Shown here one piece after another: positions 1 through 11,165 of a stretch of 46,402 nt of DNA. Below the pieces are notes generated by a model that worked only from the letters and a program-made list of their open reading frames with translations, was not told where the DNA came from and searched no databases. A program made the position numbers and the translations under genes. Numbering within the stretch: position 1 is the first letter of the stretch; each line of letters opens with the position of its first letter. The DNA comes from Clostridia bacterium. Lineage in GTDB: Bacteria > Bacillota_A > Clostridia > Oscillospirales > CAG-272. The stretch lies in NCBI GenBank assembly GCA_017542695.1, contig JAFXWT010000142.1, positions 1-46,402 on the forward strand, given 5' to 3'.

Positions 1-726
1 AAACGGCGTCGTGTAAAAAAAGAGGTTTGGTCTTATGTTCTTAAACGTGAGTATCTTCTTTTTCAAAAGCTTTTCCGTCGTGATGCCGTTGTTCTCGTGC
101 TCTGGGATGAAATCGGTCTTAGTTGCAATCAGTATGCTCATTCGGATCCTAATATTGTTTCGGCGAATATCAATGATAACTTTCGCACCGTCGATACCTT
201 CATCCGTTTCTTCCGGCACGTTTATGGAGAAGCTTCCGGAGACGCTTGTCGGCTTTGGGCGACAGATCAGGCGACCGGTGAGATCGTTATTGCGCTGCGT
301 CGTCGTTTTGGCATGATCGATTACCTCAACGGCTTCCGTCGTTTCTTCGGATTCCTTCCGTTTTACAAGATCGATGTCAGAACGATGTTGATGTCTGACG
401 ATCAGGTGCAGAACGTCAATAATATGAAGGATGAGGAAAAGGCTCGTGTCGAGTTTTATATGGGTTTTCTCCCGTACCGTCGCTTTTCGAAGAAACGATA
501 TGACTCCCACGCCTTTTCCGAGATCGGCAATACAGGCATTGTCAGAGATCTTCCGTTTGACAATTGGGGCGACAATGATTATCATTATATTGATGAGACC
601 ACCGGCGAGGTCATTTATAATAAATTCAAAACGAATTACTGTCCGGATCTTCGGATGACTCTCGAAGAACGTCGAGTTTATGAAGCTCGTCTCGGTAATT
701 TGAGAAATAAGTATAAGATCTCGTGA
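1..726 (+). CDS. Zot-like / filamentous-phage pI-type P-loop ATPase, 5'-truncated
   Basis: The frame is open from base 1, so the N-terminus and Walker A motif lie outside the window; 241 codons are visible. A hydrophobic strand ending in Asp-Glu (AVVLVLWDEIG, near residues 30-40) looks like a Walker B. It is followed by FIRFFRHVYG, a TDQ triplet and an RRR cluster, an order that resembles Zot/pI ATPases, where the DE box is followed by an RH motif and a TQ sensor. The C-terminal part has an aromatic- and Arg-rich KKRYDSHAF segment and no clear membrane span, which is unlike classical pI. The next gene is an IS30-type transposase in the same orientation; some inoviruses of Gram-positive bacteria use transposases to integrate. 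Family assignment is by motif reading only; another viral or plasmid ATPase remains possible. Confidence 0.45.
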   Translation, partial: KRRRVKKEVWSYVLKREYLLFQKLFRRDAVVLVLWDEIGLSCNQYAHSDPNIVSANINDNFRTVDTFIRFFRHVYGEASGDACRLWATDQATGEIVIALRRRFGMIDYLNGFRRFFGFLPFYKIDVRTMLMSDDQVQNVNNMKDEEKARVEFYMGFLPYRRFSKKRYDSHAFSEIGNTGIVRDLPFDNWGDNDYHYIDETTGEVIYNKFKTNYCPDLRMTLEERRVYEARLGNLRNKYKIS

Positions 727-794
727 GGCATTTCTTTATAAACCAGCGCTTCGGGAGAAGCGTTCGCTCTCATTACCGCCGATCAGGCGGTCGG

Positions 795-827
795 AATGCG
801 GCAGGACCTTTTTGGTCTTGTCGCATT
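795..827 (+). other. 14-bp stem-loop between the Zot-like gene and the transposase
   Basis: An almost perfect hairpin: arms AATGCGGCAGGACC and GGTCTTGTCGCATT around a five-T loop, with two G-T wobbles. No T-run follows, so it is not a standard terminator. A smaller inverted repeat (ACCGCC/GGCGGT) lies just before it. It could be a recombination end, a single-strand origin or a packaging-type hairpin of the adjacent element; the role is not known. Confidence 0.5.
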
Positions 828-875
828 TCGTTCGTCATGTGAAGCTTGCGGCGAATTATAAATTTGGGTGTGTTT

Positions 876-1871
876 ATGTATAGAAGATTGTGTTATAGTG
901 ATAGAGTGAGAATTGAAACATTATTGAAATTGAAAATGAAACCCATAAAGATAGCGGAGATCCTCGGAGTATCTCGACAGGCGATCTCGTATGAAATTAA
1001 AAAAGGAAAGTATCAGAAGCGTACATCTGATCTTCTTTTGATCGATTCATATTCTGCTGATATTGCTCAGCAGAAAACGGATTTTGAAGCAAGCTCAAAA
1101 GGTCCTCAAATCAAGCTCGGAAACGATTTCGAACTTGTGTCGCGCATTGAAGCTCTGATGGCTGATCATTATTCCCCGAAGGCGATTATTGTGAAGCTGA
1201 AGGCTCAAGGTAAACTCTCCACGGAGATCTGTTGGCGTACTTTGTATAATTACATATATTCCGGATATATCAACGGCAAACTTACTTATAAGCCGCGCAA
1301 GAAAAAAGCGCAGCGTGTGAGAAAGCCGGCGCGTTATGGTACGTCAATAGATCTTCGCCCTCAATGTATCAATAGCCGGCTTGAATTTGGTCACTGGGAA
1401 GGTGACAGCGTTCTCGGAAAGCGTGAATCCGGAGAAACGCTGCTTGTGTATACCGAGCGATTGACTCGTTTTGAAATCGTTTTGCGCTGTCATAAACGAG
1501 CTGATGAGACGGCCAGCGCGTTCCTGAAGCTTAAGTCATGGTGTCCGGAGATCTTCAAAAGCGTTACGTATGACAATGGCAGCGAGTTCTCTCGCTTCGA
1601 TCAGATCGAGCGTTCCGGAACGAAAGTATATTTCTGTCATCCTTATTCGAGTTGGGAGCGAGGATCCAACGAGAAACAAAATCAGATGATCCGTCGGAAG
1701 ATCCTCAAAGGATCCCGGATCGAGTCATATTCTGACGATCAGATCTCCTCTTGTCAACGTTGGCTCAATAATTACCCGCGGGAGATCTTCGGATGGCGTT
1801 CATCAGCCGAAATTTTCGCCGATGAATGCGAAAAAATCGGTGTTGATGTGAAAAATTTGAACTTTTTTTGA
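876..1871 (+). mobile_element. IS30-family transposase
   Basis: The 331-residue protein has an N-terminal helix-turn-helix (IKIAEILGVSRQAISYEI, about residues 25-45) typical of IS30 family members. A DDE catalytic core follows: first Asp in HWEGDSVLG, second Asp in VTYDNGSEF, and Glu in SSWERGSNEKQN, matching the IS30 signature SWERG(T/S)NE. Length is usual for the family. The ATG at 876 is preferred over an upstream in-frame TTG at 846. It cuts and rejoins DNA at element ends. No convincing terminal inverted repeats were found around it, so it may belong to the phage-like gene upstream rather than to a stand-alone IS. The element appears to end before the metallophosphoesterase stop codon at 1921. 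Confidence 0.85.
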
Positions 1872-1920
1872 AAAATGTCAAAAAACCTATTGCAATTTGC
1901 CTATATTATATGATAATCGC

Positions 1921-2652
1921 TCATTTTTCGAGCGGAACGATCGCCTGCGGGGTGAAATTCACATAGTCGGCAGATATCAAGCGAAATTCGATGTCGGCGT
2001 ATTTCATGACGGCGGGCGCGTCGTAATTTCCGTGGATATGCCCGTACCAGCATCTTTTTACACCCGCGCGGTAGAGCTCCATAATTATTTCATCGCACAT
2101 ATAGCCGGGGAAAATGGCGGGGAAATGGAGAAACATCAACAGCTCACGCTCTCGCCCGTCCTCGCTCGACAGCGCGCGGCCGCAGGCGACGCTGTGCTTT
2201 ATCCTTTCGACCTCGCGCGCGATTATCTTGGCGCTGTCGGCGCCGCGCAGCAATTTCGGCTTATCTTCGCTGTACCAGCCGCGCGAGCCGCATATTATGA
2301 AATCGTCGACTATATAGGCGTTGTTGTGAAGGAAGTTTATCGTTTTGTATCCGCGCTCGGCGATGAATGCGTCGAGCTTCGCTTTCGTCTGCCACCAATA
2401 GTCGTGGTTGCCTTTTGACAGTATCTTTTTGCCGGGGAGCGATTCGATGAAATCAAAGTCGGGGCCGAGTTCGGACGGAGTCATCGCCCACGATATATCG
2501 CCCGCGACGACGACGGTATCTTCATCCGTTACCTTCTCGCGCCAGCGTTTTTCGATCTTATCCATATAACTGTCCCAGCGCGATCCGAATATATCCATCG
2601 GCTTTTCCGTCGATTTCGACAGATGCAGGTCGGCGATAACGTAAAGCGACAT
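1921..2652 (-). CDS. Calcineurin-like metallophosphoesterase
   Basis: The 243-residue protein carries the full metallophosphoesterase motif set in order: DLHLS near the N-terminus, GDISW, KGNHDYWW, the HFP histidine and YGHIHG near the C-terminus. These residues bind two metal ions and hydrolyse phosphoester bonds. The substrate cannot be told from sequence. No signal peptide or membrane segment is visible, so it is cytoplasmic. The start is set by AAGGAGG just upstream of the ATG at 2652. It is transcribed divergently from the DUF1540 gene and lies next to the phage-like end at 1.9 kb. Confidence 0.85.
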   Translation of the reverse strand: MSLYVIADLHLSKSTEKPMDIFGSRWDSYMDKIEKRWREKVTDEDTVVVAGDISWAMTPSELGPDFDFIESLPGKKILSKGNHDYWWQTKAKLDAFIAERGYKTINFLHNNAYIVDDFIICGSRGWYSEDKPKLLRGADSAKIIAREVERIKHSVACGRALSSEDGRERELLMFLHFPAIFPGYMCDEIIMELYRAGVKRCWYGHIHGNYDAPAVMKYADIEFRLISADYVNFTPQAIVPLEK

Positions 2653-2731
2653 ATTTCCTCCTTAACCGAATAATTTTTCATCATCTCGGCATACTATGAC
2701 CGACATTTTCTTTGATGAAAGGATGTTTTAT

Positions 2732-2926
2732 ATGAAAAACAGTGAAAAAGACAGTATGAGCTGCAAGACTTGCAGGGAAAACCGCGGCGTAAGGTGCGAC
2801 GTGATCAACTGCGTCTATCACGACGGCGACGACAGATGCGTCGCGGAAAAGATCAGCGTCGGGCCGAGCTACGCGACGAGCTGCACAGACACCGTATGCG
2901 CGACGTTCAAGCAAAAAACCGTCTGA
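2732..2926 (+). CDS. DUF1540 small Cys-rich protein
   Basis: A 64-residue protein with the DUF1540 pattern: CDVINCVYH, then CVAEKISVGP, then a C-terminal T-x-C-x-TF. The regularly spaced cysteines suggest a small metal-binding fold. DUF1540 proteins are common in Clostridia and their function is unknown. The start at ATG 2732 is preferred because AAAGGATG lies six bases upstream; an earlier in-frame ATG at 2696 has no clear ribosome-binding site. It converges on the dipeptidase gene, with a short GGGGC/GCCCC hairpin between the two stop codons. Confidence 0.8.
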   Translation: MKNSEKDSMSCKTCRENRGVRCDVINCVYHDGDDRCVAEKISVGPSYATSCTDTVCATFKQKTV

Positions 2927-2943
2927 CGCGGGGGCTTTGCCCC

Positions 2944-3873
2944 TTACATATTCATTTTTATAAAATTTTCGGCATTCTGCCAGAAAATCTTTTCGCGGAT
3001 ATCGGCGGGGATGCCCGCTTTTTCAAAAGCGGAGTCGACATCGAGGATGTTTTTCTCGTTTATCACTCCGCGCGGAAGATTGACGATGCCGTCAAAATCC
3101 GCGCCTATACAGAGCGCATTTTCAAGTCCGAGCGAGAGATAATGCTCGGCGTGCGCGACGATATCGGAAATGTCGGCGTTCCCCGACGGATTGAGATGCC
3201 CCGGGGTGAAGCTGATGCCGACAATGCCGCCGAGCGCGGCTATCTTCTTTGCCTCAACGTCGGTGAGATTACGCCCGTGGGGGCACAGCTTATCGCAGTT
3301 TGAGTGCGTCGCGATGACGCGGAGCGGCGTATTTTCCGCCATTTTGAACACGTCATCCATCATCTTGTGAGAGGCGTGCGAGAGGTCGACCGTTATTTTA
3401 AGTTCGGAGCAGCGAGCGACGACGTCATATCCAAACGGTGAAAGTCCCGCTTCCGTGTTCCACGAGCCGCCGATGCAGCCGTCGTCTTTCCATGTCAGCG
3501 TCAAAAATCGCACGCCGTCTTTGTTGAGAGTATCGAGACGTGAGATGTCGCCGCCAAGGAGCGTAGCGCCCTCGACTGCGAGAAAATACGGGATCTTTTT
3601 TTCTTTTTCCGCTCGTGCGAGATCCGCGTACGTGCGACACTGCGCGACGCGATCGTCCATGCTGTTTTTCATGTGCGAAACGACGGCTTTATAATGATCA
3701 AACGCCTCGTCGTCGGGTATGCCCGATTTCGTCCATATCGCCATAATGCGCGCGTAGCGTTCAAACAGCGCGGCGTTTTCAAACGAAACGGCGAGCGCGC
3801 CGCCGTTAAAAAATCCTTCGCCGCGCTTTTCCATTTCAAAAAGCGTGTCGCAGTGGAGATCGAAATATTTCAC
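2944..3873 (-). CDS. Membrane dipeptidase (peptidase family M19)
   Basis: The 309-residue protein begins with FDLHCDT, the metal-binding His-x-Asp of renal-dipeptidase-type enzymes. It continues with the LSHAS and ATHSNC histidine motifs and the GADFDG motif. The family hydrolyses dipeptides, including some D-amino-acid dipeptides, with two zinc ions. No signal peptide is seen. The start is a GTG at 3873 with AAGGAGG seven bases upstream. It overlaps the yraN stop by four bases (GTGA), so translation is probably coupled. It is the last gene of the minus-strand run that starts at lepB or above. Confidence 0.88.
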   Translation of the reverse strand: MKYFDLHCDTLFEMEKRGEGFFNGGALAVSFENAALFERYARIMAIWTKSGIPDDEAFDHYKAVVSHMKNSMDDRVAQCRTYADLARAEKEKKIPYFLAVEGATLLGGDISRLDTLNKDGVRFLTLTWKDDGCIGGSWNTEAGLSPFGYDVVARCSELKITVDLSHASHKMMDDVFKMAENTPLRVIATHSNCDKLCPHGRNLTDVEAKKIAALGGIVGISFTPGHLNPSGNADISDIVAHAEHYLSLGLENALCIGADFDGIVNLPRGVINEKNILDVDSAFEKAGIPADIREKIFWQNAENFIKMNM

Positions 3874-4256
3874 GGCGTGTCCTCCTTTTTGATGACGGCG
3901 TTTTTGATGTGATTTATCTTTATCGAGCCGCCGACGAAGTAGATCTCGACAACGTCGATGCGCGGGCGCTTTGTCGGTCTGCCTTCGGCGCGTGCGACGC
4001 GCAGATATGCCTCGGCACACCTGATTAGATTTTCACTCTTTTTCTTGTTGACGGACGCGGCGGGGCGACCGTATTTTTCCGACGCGGGAGTGCGCGTCTT
4101 TACCTCGACGAAAACGGTGTGCGTTTCGTCCTCGCAGATGATGTCCGTTTCGAGATGTCCCGCGCGGTAGTTGCGGGCGATCACGGCGTAGCCGTTTTTT
4201 TCAAGATATTCTGCCGCCTCGTCTTCTCCGCGGCGACCGAGTTCACTTCTCTTCAT
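3870..4256 (-). CDS. YraN/UPF0102 family endonuclease-like protein
   Basis: A 128-residue protein with the UPF0102 hallmarks: an N-terminal GRRGEDEAAEYL helix, NYR....ETDIIC and VFVEVKTR. The E-x-D...EVK pattern is the PD-(D/E)XK nuclease-like active site of this family. Its physiological role is not settled. It overlaps the start of rnhB's downstream end by 14 bases and ends in the GTGA overlap with the dipeptidase gene. The rnhB-yraN neighbourhood is conserved in many Firmicutes, which supports the call. Confidence 0.85.
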   Translation of the reverse strand: MKRSELGRRGEDEAAEYLEKNGYAVIARNYRAGHLETDIICEDETHTVFVEVKTRTPASEKYGRPAASVNKKKSENLIRCAEAYLRVARAEGRPTKRPRIDVVEIYFVGGSIKINHIKNAVIKKEDTP

Positions 4257-4854
4257 CTGTCATGCTCGCAAACGACAAAAAACTTCGTCTGTGCTCGGGG
4301 CAAGGGCCAAGTTCGATGACCTTTTGCATATGTTCTTTTGTCGGATATCCCTTGTGTTTTGCGAAATTATAGGCGGGGTATTTTTTGTCGAGCTCTTCGC
4401 ATTCGCGGTCTCTCGTCACTTTTGCGATTATCGACGCCGCCGCGACGGACGGCGATTTTCCGTCGCCGCCTACGATCGTTCGCGTTGGGATGTCGAATCC
4501 GCGCGAGCAGTTGCCGTCGATGAGCGCAAAGTCCGCTTTTATGCTGAGAGCGGCGACGGCGCGGCGCATGGCAAGCATCGTCGCGTTCAGTATGTTCAGC
4601 TCGTCTATCTCGGTCGGCGACGCCTCTCCGACAGCCCAAACGGTGTTTCCCGTTATAACTTCATAGAGAGCTTCACGGCGCTTCGGCGTGAGCTTTTTGG
4701 AATCGTTCAGCCCGTCCGGAAGGAAGCCCCCGGGCATTATGACCGCCGCTGCGACGACGTTGCCCGCGAGCGGGCCGCGTCCCGCTTCGTCGATGCCGCA
4801 GATATGAAGATATCCTTTTGCGCGGCACTCGTTTTCGTATGTGTATTCAAGCAT
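4243..4854 (-). CDS. rnhB: Ribonuclease HII
   Basis: A 203-residue protein with the RNase HII active site: GIDEAGRGPLAG near the N-terminus (the Asp-Glu pair), ALIDGN, and the AAASIIAKVTRDR segment. It removes RNA from RNA:DNA hybrids, including single ribonucleotides in DNA. The ATG at 4854 has GGAGG six bases upstream and lies one base after the rbgA TGA, so the two genes are translationally linked. An upstream in-frame TTG was rejected because it lies inside rbgA and has no ribosome-binding site. Confidence 0.93.
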   Translation of the reverse strand: MLEYTYENECRAKGYLHICGIDEAGRGPLAGNVVAAAVIMPGGFLPDGLNDSKKLTPKRREALYEVITGNTVWAVGEASPTEIDELNILNATMLAMRRAVAALSIKADFALIDGNCSRGFDIPTRTIVGGDGKSPSVAAASIIAKVTRDRECEELDKKYPAYNFAKHKGYPTKEHMQKVIELGPCPEHRRSFLSFASMTDEEK

Positions 4855-4855
4855 T

Positions 4856-5719
4856 TCAGCCCTCCGGCTTTTCAAGTGTGATCTTCCCTATCGCGCCCGA
4901 GCGAAATTCGTCAAGCATCATTTTCGCCGTGCGCTCGAAGTTGATCTCCCCGCCCGAAACGAGAAATCCGCGCTTTCTGCCGATCAGCTCGACTATCTCC
5001 CAGCCCTCAAGGTCGGTTATTTCGTCGGGCGAAAGTTTGTATCTTTCGCAGATCAGCGCGGGATAGCCCTCGCGCAGGCGCAAAGAAAGCGTGCAGGCAA
5101 GCGTGTCGGTGTCCATGATGTCGTCCTTGATCGCGCCCGTCATTGCCAGATTTTCGCCGACACGCCGCTCGTCGAATTTCGGCCAAAGGACGCCCGGCAT
5201 ATCTAGCAGATCAATGCCTATCGACGTCTTTACCCACTGCTTGTTCAGCGTCACGCCCGGTCGGTTTTCGACTTTTGCCTTTTTGTCGGCGGCGAGACGG
5301 TTGATGAGCGAGCTTTTGCCGACATTCGGAATGCCGACGATCATCGCGCGGAGCGGGCGCGTCATTCCTTTTGCCTCGTCGCGCGCGAGCTTTTCGGCGC
5401 AGAGACGACGCGACGCTGGCGCTATTTTGTCGATGCCCTCGCCCGTTCTGACGTCGTAGAAGATGCACTCGCGGCCGCTCTTTTCAAGCTCGCGCCGCCA
5501 CGGCTCGATAAGAGTCGGATCGCATAGCGACGATTTCGAGAGAAGCGTCAGTCGCGGGCGCGTGCTTGTCAGCGTCGGTATTTCGGGGTTCTGCGACGAG
5601 TACGGAATGCGCGCGTCGAGAAGCTCGAATACGATATCTGTGAGTTTAAGGTTTTCCGCGATCATCCGGCGCGTTTTCGCCATGTGACCCGGAAACCACT
5701 GTATTATTTCAGACGGCAT
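4856..5719 (-). CDS. rbgA: Ribosome biogenesis GTPase RbgA (YlqF)
   Basis: A 287-residue circularly permuted GTPase. It opens with IIQWFPGHMAK, the YlqF signature. The G4-type segment (LLSKSSLCD, about residues 58-67) comes before the P-loop (GIPNVGKSS, about 127-135), and G3 is DMPG. YlqF acts late in assembly of the 50S ribosomal subunit. The G4 motif is degenerate: the usual Asn-Lys-x-Asp reads Ser-Lys-Ser-Ser, which may alter guanine recognition. The order lepB-rbgA-rnhB is common in Firmicutes. AAGGAG precedes the ATG at 5719. Confidence 0.93.
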   Translation of the reverse strand: MPSEIIQWFPGHMAKTRRMIAENLKLTDIVFELLDARIPYSSQNPEIPTLTSTRPRLTLLSKSSLCDPTLIEPWRRELEKSGRECIFYDVRTGEGIDKIAPASRRLCAEKLARDEAKGMTRPLRAMIVGIPNVGKSSLINRLAADKKAKVENRPGVTLNKQWVKTSIGIDLLDMPGVLWPKFDERRVGENLAMTGAIKDDIMDTDTLACTLSLRLREGYPALICERYKLSPDEITDLEGWEIVELIGRKRGFLVSGGEINFERTAKMMLDEFRSGAIGKITLEKPEG

Positions 5720-5728
5720 ATTATCTCC

Positions 5729-6328
5729 TTATTCCACAAAGCCGAAATGCGGGAACAAGCGTAGGATGACGCGCCCCATCACGTCTTCGACTCTGACGAG
5801 TCCCACTCCCGAAAATCTGCTGTCGCTTGAATGATTGCGGTTGTCGCCCATGACGAAGATATACCCCTCGGGGATGGTGATCTCACCGTTTTCGTTCATT
5901 ATGTCGGCGTACATCGTTTCGTAACTGTCGATCTTCATTCTCTTTCCTTTTTCGTGCGTGACATAGTTTTCGTTGAGCAAAACGCCGTCAACCCAAACAA
6001 GCCACGCGTCAAAGTCGATTTTCAGCGTCTGTCCCTCGACGGCGATGACGCGCTTGACGAGCGGCTCCTCAAAGTGCATCCCCGACTGCTGAAAAACGAT
6101 GACGTCGCCTGTTTTCGGCTTGTAAAAGAAATTCGATATGATAAGGCGCTCTCCTTCTTCCAGCGTGTCGTACATGGACTCGCCCATGACCGTCGAGAGC
6201 CGCCCGATAAACGTGAACAGCACAAGCACTATGACGACTGCCACCGCCACGACTTCAAGCGCGTCGTAGAATTTTGTGAGTTTATCTTTTTTTATCTTTG
6301 GTATTACTTTTTTCTGTTCGGGATCCAT
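5729..6328 (-). CDS. lepB: Signal peptidase I
   Basis: A 199-residue enzyme. A charged N-terminus is followed by one membrane anchor (about residues 23-45). The catalytic Ser lies in MGESM, the Lys in LVKRVIAVEG and the conserved GDNRNHSSDSR box near residue 160. It cleaves signal peptides from secreted preproteins on the outer face of the membrane. The length is normal for the single-anchor Gram-positive type. AAGGAG precedes the ATG. It is the first gene of the rbgA-rnhB-yraN run and lies downstream of secA and two membrane-protein genes, so secretion functions are clustered here. Confidence 0.93.
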   Translation of the reverse strand: MDPEQKKVIPKIKKDKLTKFYDALEVVAVAVVIVLVLFTFIGRLSTVMGESMYDTLEEGERLIISNFFYKPKTGDVIVFQQSGMHFEEPLVKRVIAVEGQTLKIDFDAWLVWVDGVLLNENYVTHEKGKRMKIDSYETMYADIMNENGEITIPEGYIFVMGDNRNHSSDSRFSGVGLVRVEDVMGRVILRLFPHFGFVE

Positions 6329-6338
6329 ACTGTTCTCC

Positions 6339-7637
6339 TTAAAGAGTGTTTTCCGCTTCGGCGGATACCGTTCTCGTCACCCAGAGCCATACGGAAAAGA
6401 GGATGACGCCCGCCGTCAGCCGTGCGAGCCACGCCGCCTCGAAAAACGGGAGCGCGGCGACAGCGGCGACTCCGACGGCGGCGTAAATATAGAGGACCAC
6501 CTCGGCGAATTTTATCCTTCGGAATATCTTTTTCTTTTGCTCGGCGTCGATATCTCGGCGGCGATCGTCGGTGTAATTGCCGCCGAGACCGACTGTGTCC
6601 GCCGTCATTTTTCCGAGCACGTCGGCGATCCTTTTGCCGCATACGGCAAACAGGATGAACATCGCCGCCGCAAGCGCGACGAGCGCCGCGTAGAGCGGGA
6701 TGAAGCCGTCCTTGCCGAAGGGCATATACGCGTCGCCGAATCTTGGCGAATAGATCATCATTACCGCATATTCCGCGGCGGCGACGGCGGTGAAAGAAAT
6801 GAGCAATGCCGTCAGTTTTTTATCTTGCGCGTATTTTTTCGTTATAAGATTTGCGACGAGCATCACTATCCCGAACGCAAATTCGGGGAGGAAATATATC
6901 CCGTCGACGCGCAGTGTGACAAACGGAATGAGCGACAGCGACGCGAGCAGGCAGAAACGCCCGACGCGGCGCGATGTCATTTTCTGATCATTTGACAAAA
7001 TCTCGTCTGCGTATCTTTTTTCAAGCGACGCGACGAATTCCCTGTTTTTGCGCGCCGGATTGATAAATCCGAAAACGTGGTACAGCCAGAACGCGCCGCA
7101 AAGCGTCGTCAGAACGAGAGAGACGGTGATAAGGATCGTCCACAGCATTTCCGGAGTGATCGCGTTTGGCTTTACCGCGCCGCCCGACGTTTCGTATATC
7201 ATACGCGCCGCGTCGGGAAGGACCGAGCCGACGGCGCGCAGGATGAAGAACACCGCTGTGAGCGGTTTTATTCCCGACGAGATTTTTTCGTTTATCTCAA
7301 CATTCCCCGTCGCAAGCGCGGAAAAACCCTCGAACAGCTCTGTCAGCGCGGGGATAAGGAACACACATTCGAGCACGCCGAAACCGAGCGTCAGCGTTGT
7401 CCTCATCGTCGGGTCGAACACGCCGATGAGCGCCATGCAAACGAGCTTTGCAAACGTCACGAACGCCGCGCTCCTCATCTTTGAGTAAGCGGCAAAAACA
7501 TGACTGTTCAGGTCGGCAAGGCGCGACATTCCGTAAAGTATCAGCGCGACGCCGACAAAATCCGGAGGGACGTCTATTAAATTGTAGATCGGGTCAAACA
7601 GAAACACGCATCCGATAAGGATATATAAAAGTCCCAT
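6339..7637 (-). CDS. Polytopic membrane protein of unknown function
   Basis: A 432-residue protein with about ten hydrophobic stretches and no catalytic motif that I recognise. The first 45 residues (FDPIYNLIDVPPDFVGVALILYG) match the pattern of the neighbouring 241-residue protein (xILPDFIGYLIILYG), so the two are probably paralogues. The start codon lies one base after the neighbour's stop codon. The gene sits between secA and lepB, in the same operon, but nothing in the sequence shows a role in secretion. Confidence 0.75.
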   Translation of the reverse strand: MGLLYILIGCVFLFDPIYNLIDVPPDFVGVALILYGMSRLADLNSHVFAAYSKMRSAAFVTFAKLVCMALIGVFDPTMRTTLTLGFGVLECVFLIPALTELFEGFSALATGNVEINEKISSGIKPLTAVFFILRAVGSVLPDAARMIYETSGGAVKPNAITPEMLWTILITVSLVLTTLCGAFWLYHVFGFINPARKNREFVASLEKRYADEILSNDQKMTSRRVGRFCLLASLSLIPFVTLRVDGIYFLPEFAFGIVMLVANLITKKYAQDKKLTALLISFTAVAAAEYAVMMIYSPRFGDAYMPFGKDGFIPLYAALVALAAAMFILFAVCGKRIADVLGKMTADTVGLGGNYTDDRRRDIDAEQKKKIFRRIKFAEVVLYIYAAVGVAAVAALPFFEAAWLARLTAGVILFSVWLWVTRTVSAEAENTL

Positions 7638-7638
7638 T

Positions 7639-8364
7639 TTACCTGCCTTTTTTCTTCTTTTTCTTTACTCCGTACATCTCGGCGACGGATTTTCCGGCCG
7701 CCTCGGCGTTTTGTTTTTTTATCTGCTCATCGTTTTTTTCCGCCGCTTCTCTTTCGCGGCGGCGGTCGAAGTAGTCCATCGGCGTTTTTATTTTATTGCG
7801 CTTCGGCATATCTTCGTCGCCCTCGACGCATATCCACATATACGCCGAAAAAACGGCGATCGCCGCAAACGCGACGTAAATAATCTCGCACATCAGCGCG
7901 GCGGAGAGGAATTTTTCGTCTTTTATTACTCCGAAACGGTTGAGAAGTCCTATGGCGATATAGCCGAGCCACAAGACCGGCACAGTGATTATCGAGATAA
8001 GCGAGCGCTTTTTCGTCTTTTCCGCTCCCGTCTCCTTTGCGAGAGAAAATATCGCAAGAAGGAGCAGCATTAAGAAAACGATTCGCGTGAGCTGATTAAC
8101 GGCGCCTATGATCTCGCTCGCGCCGTCGGTAAACAGCTTCACGTTCATCAGTTCGAGTCCCTGAGAGACAAACACGACGAGCGATACCGCGCCGCCCGCG
8201 TAAGCCGCGAAGCGCGCGAGCTTGAAGTTGTTGCAGTAGCGCGTGGCGCACTTTATTCCGTAGAGGATGATCAGATATCCGATAAAATCGGGCAGGATGT
8301 CAAAATTTGCGATCTTGGCGTTCCAAAAAAAGAACATCCCGAGAAACATTATTCCGAATCCCAT
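7639..8364 (-). CDS. Membrane protein of unknown function, paralogous N-terminus with its neighbour
   Basis: A 241-residue protein with about five hydrophobic segments and a long cytoplasmic-looking C-terminal tail. The tail is rich in Arg, Glu and Lys and ends in a poly-Lys run (KKKKKKGR), suggesting contact with nucleic acid or phospholipid heads, though this is inference. The N-terminal DILPDFIGYLIILYG segment is shared with the downstream gene. Its ATG follows the secA stop after one base, so it is translated from the secA message. Confidence 0.72.
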   Translation of the reverse strand: MGFGIMFLGMFFFWNAKIANFDILPDFIGYLIILYGIKCATRYCNNFKLARFAAYAGGAVSLVVFVSQGLELMNVKLFTDGASEIIGAVNQLTRIVFLMLLLLAIFSLAKETGAEKTKKRSLISIITVPVLWLGYIAIGLLNRFGVIKDEKFLSAALMCEIIYVAFAAIAVFSAYMWICVEGDEDMPKRNKIKTPMDYFDRRREREAAEKNDEQIKKQNAEAAGKSVAEMYGVKKKKKKGR

Positions 8365-8365
8365 A

Positions 8366-11089
<2,724 letters not shown>

Positions 11090-11165
11090 TTTTATCTCCT
11101 GAAAATATTTTTATAAAAAATTATACACGAATTTATTGACACATAACACATTGATTTGTAAAAAT

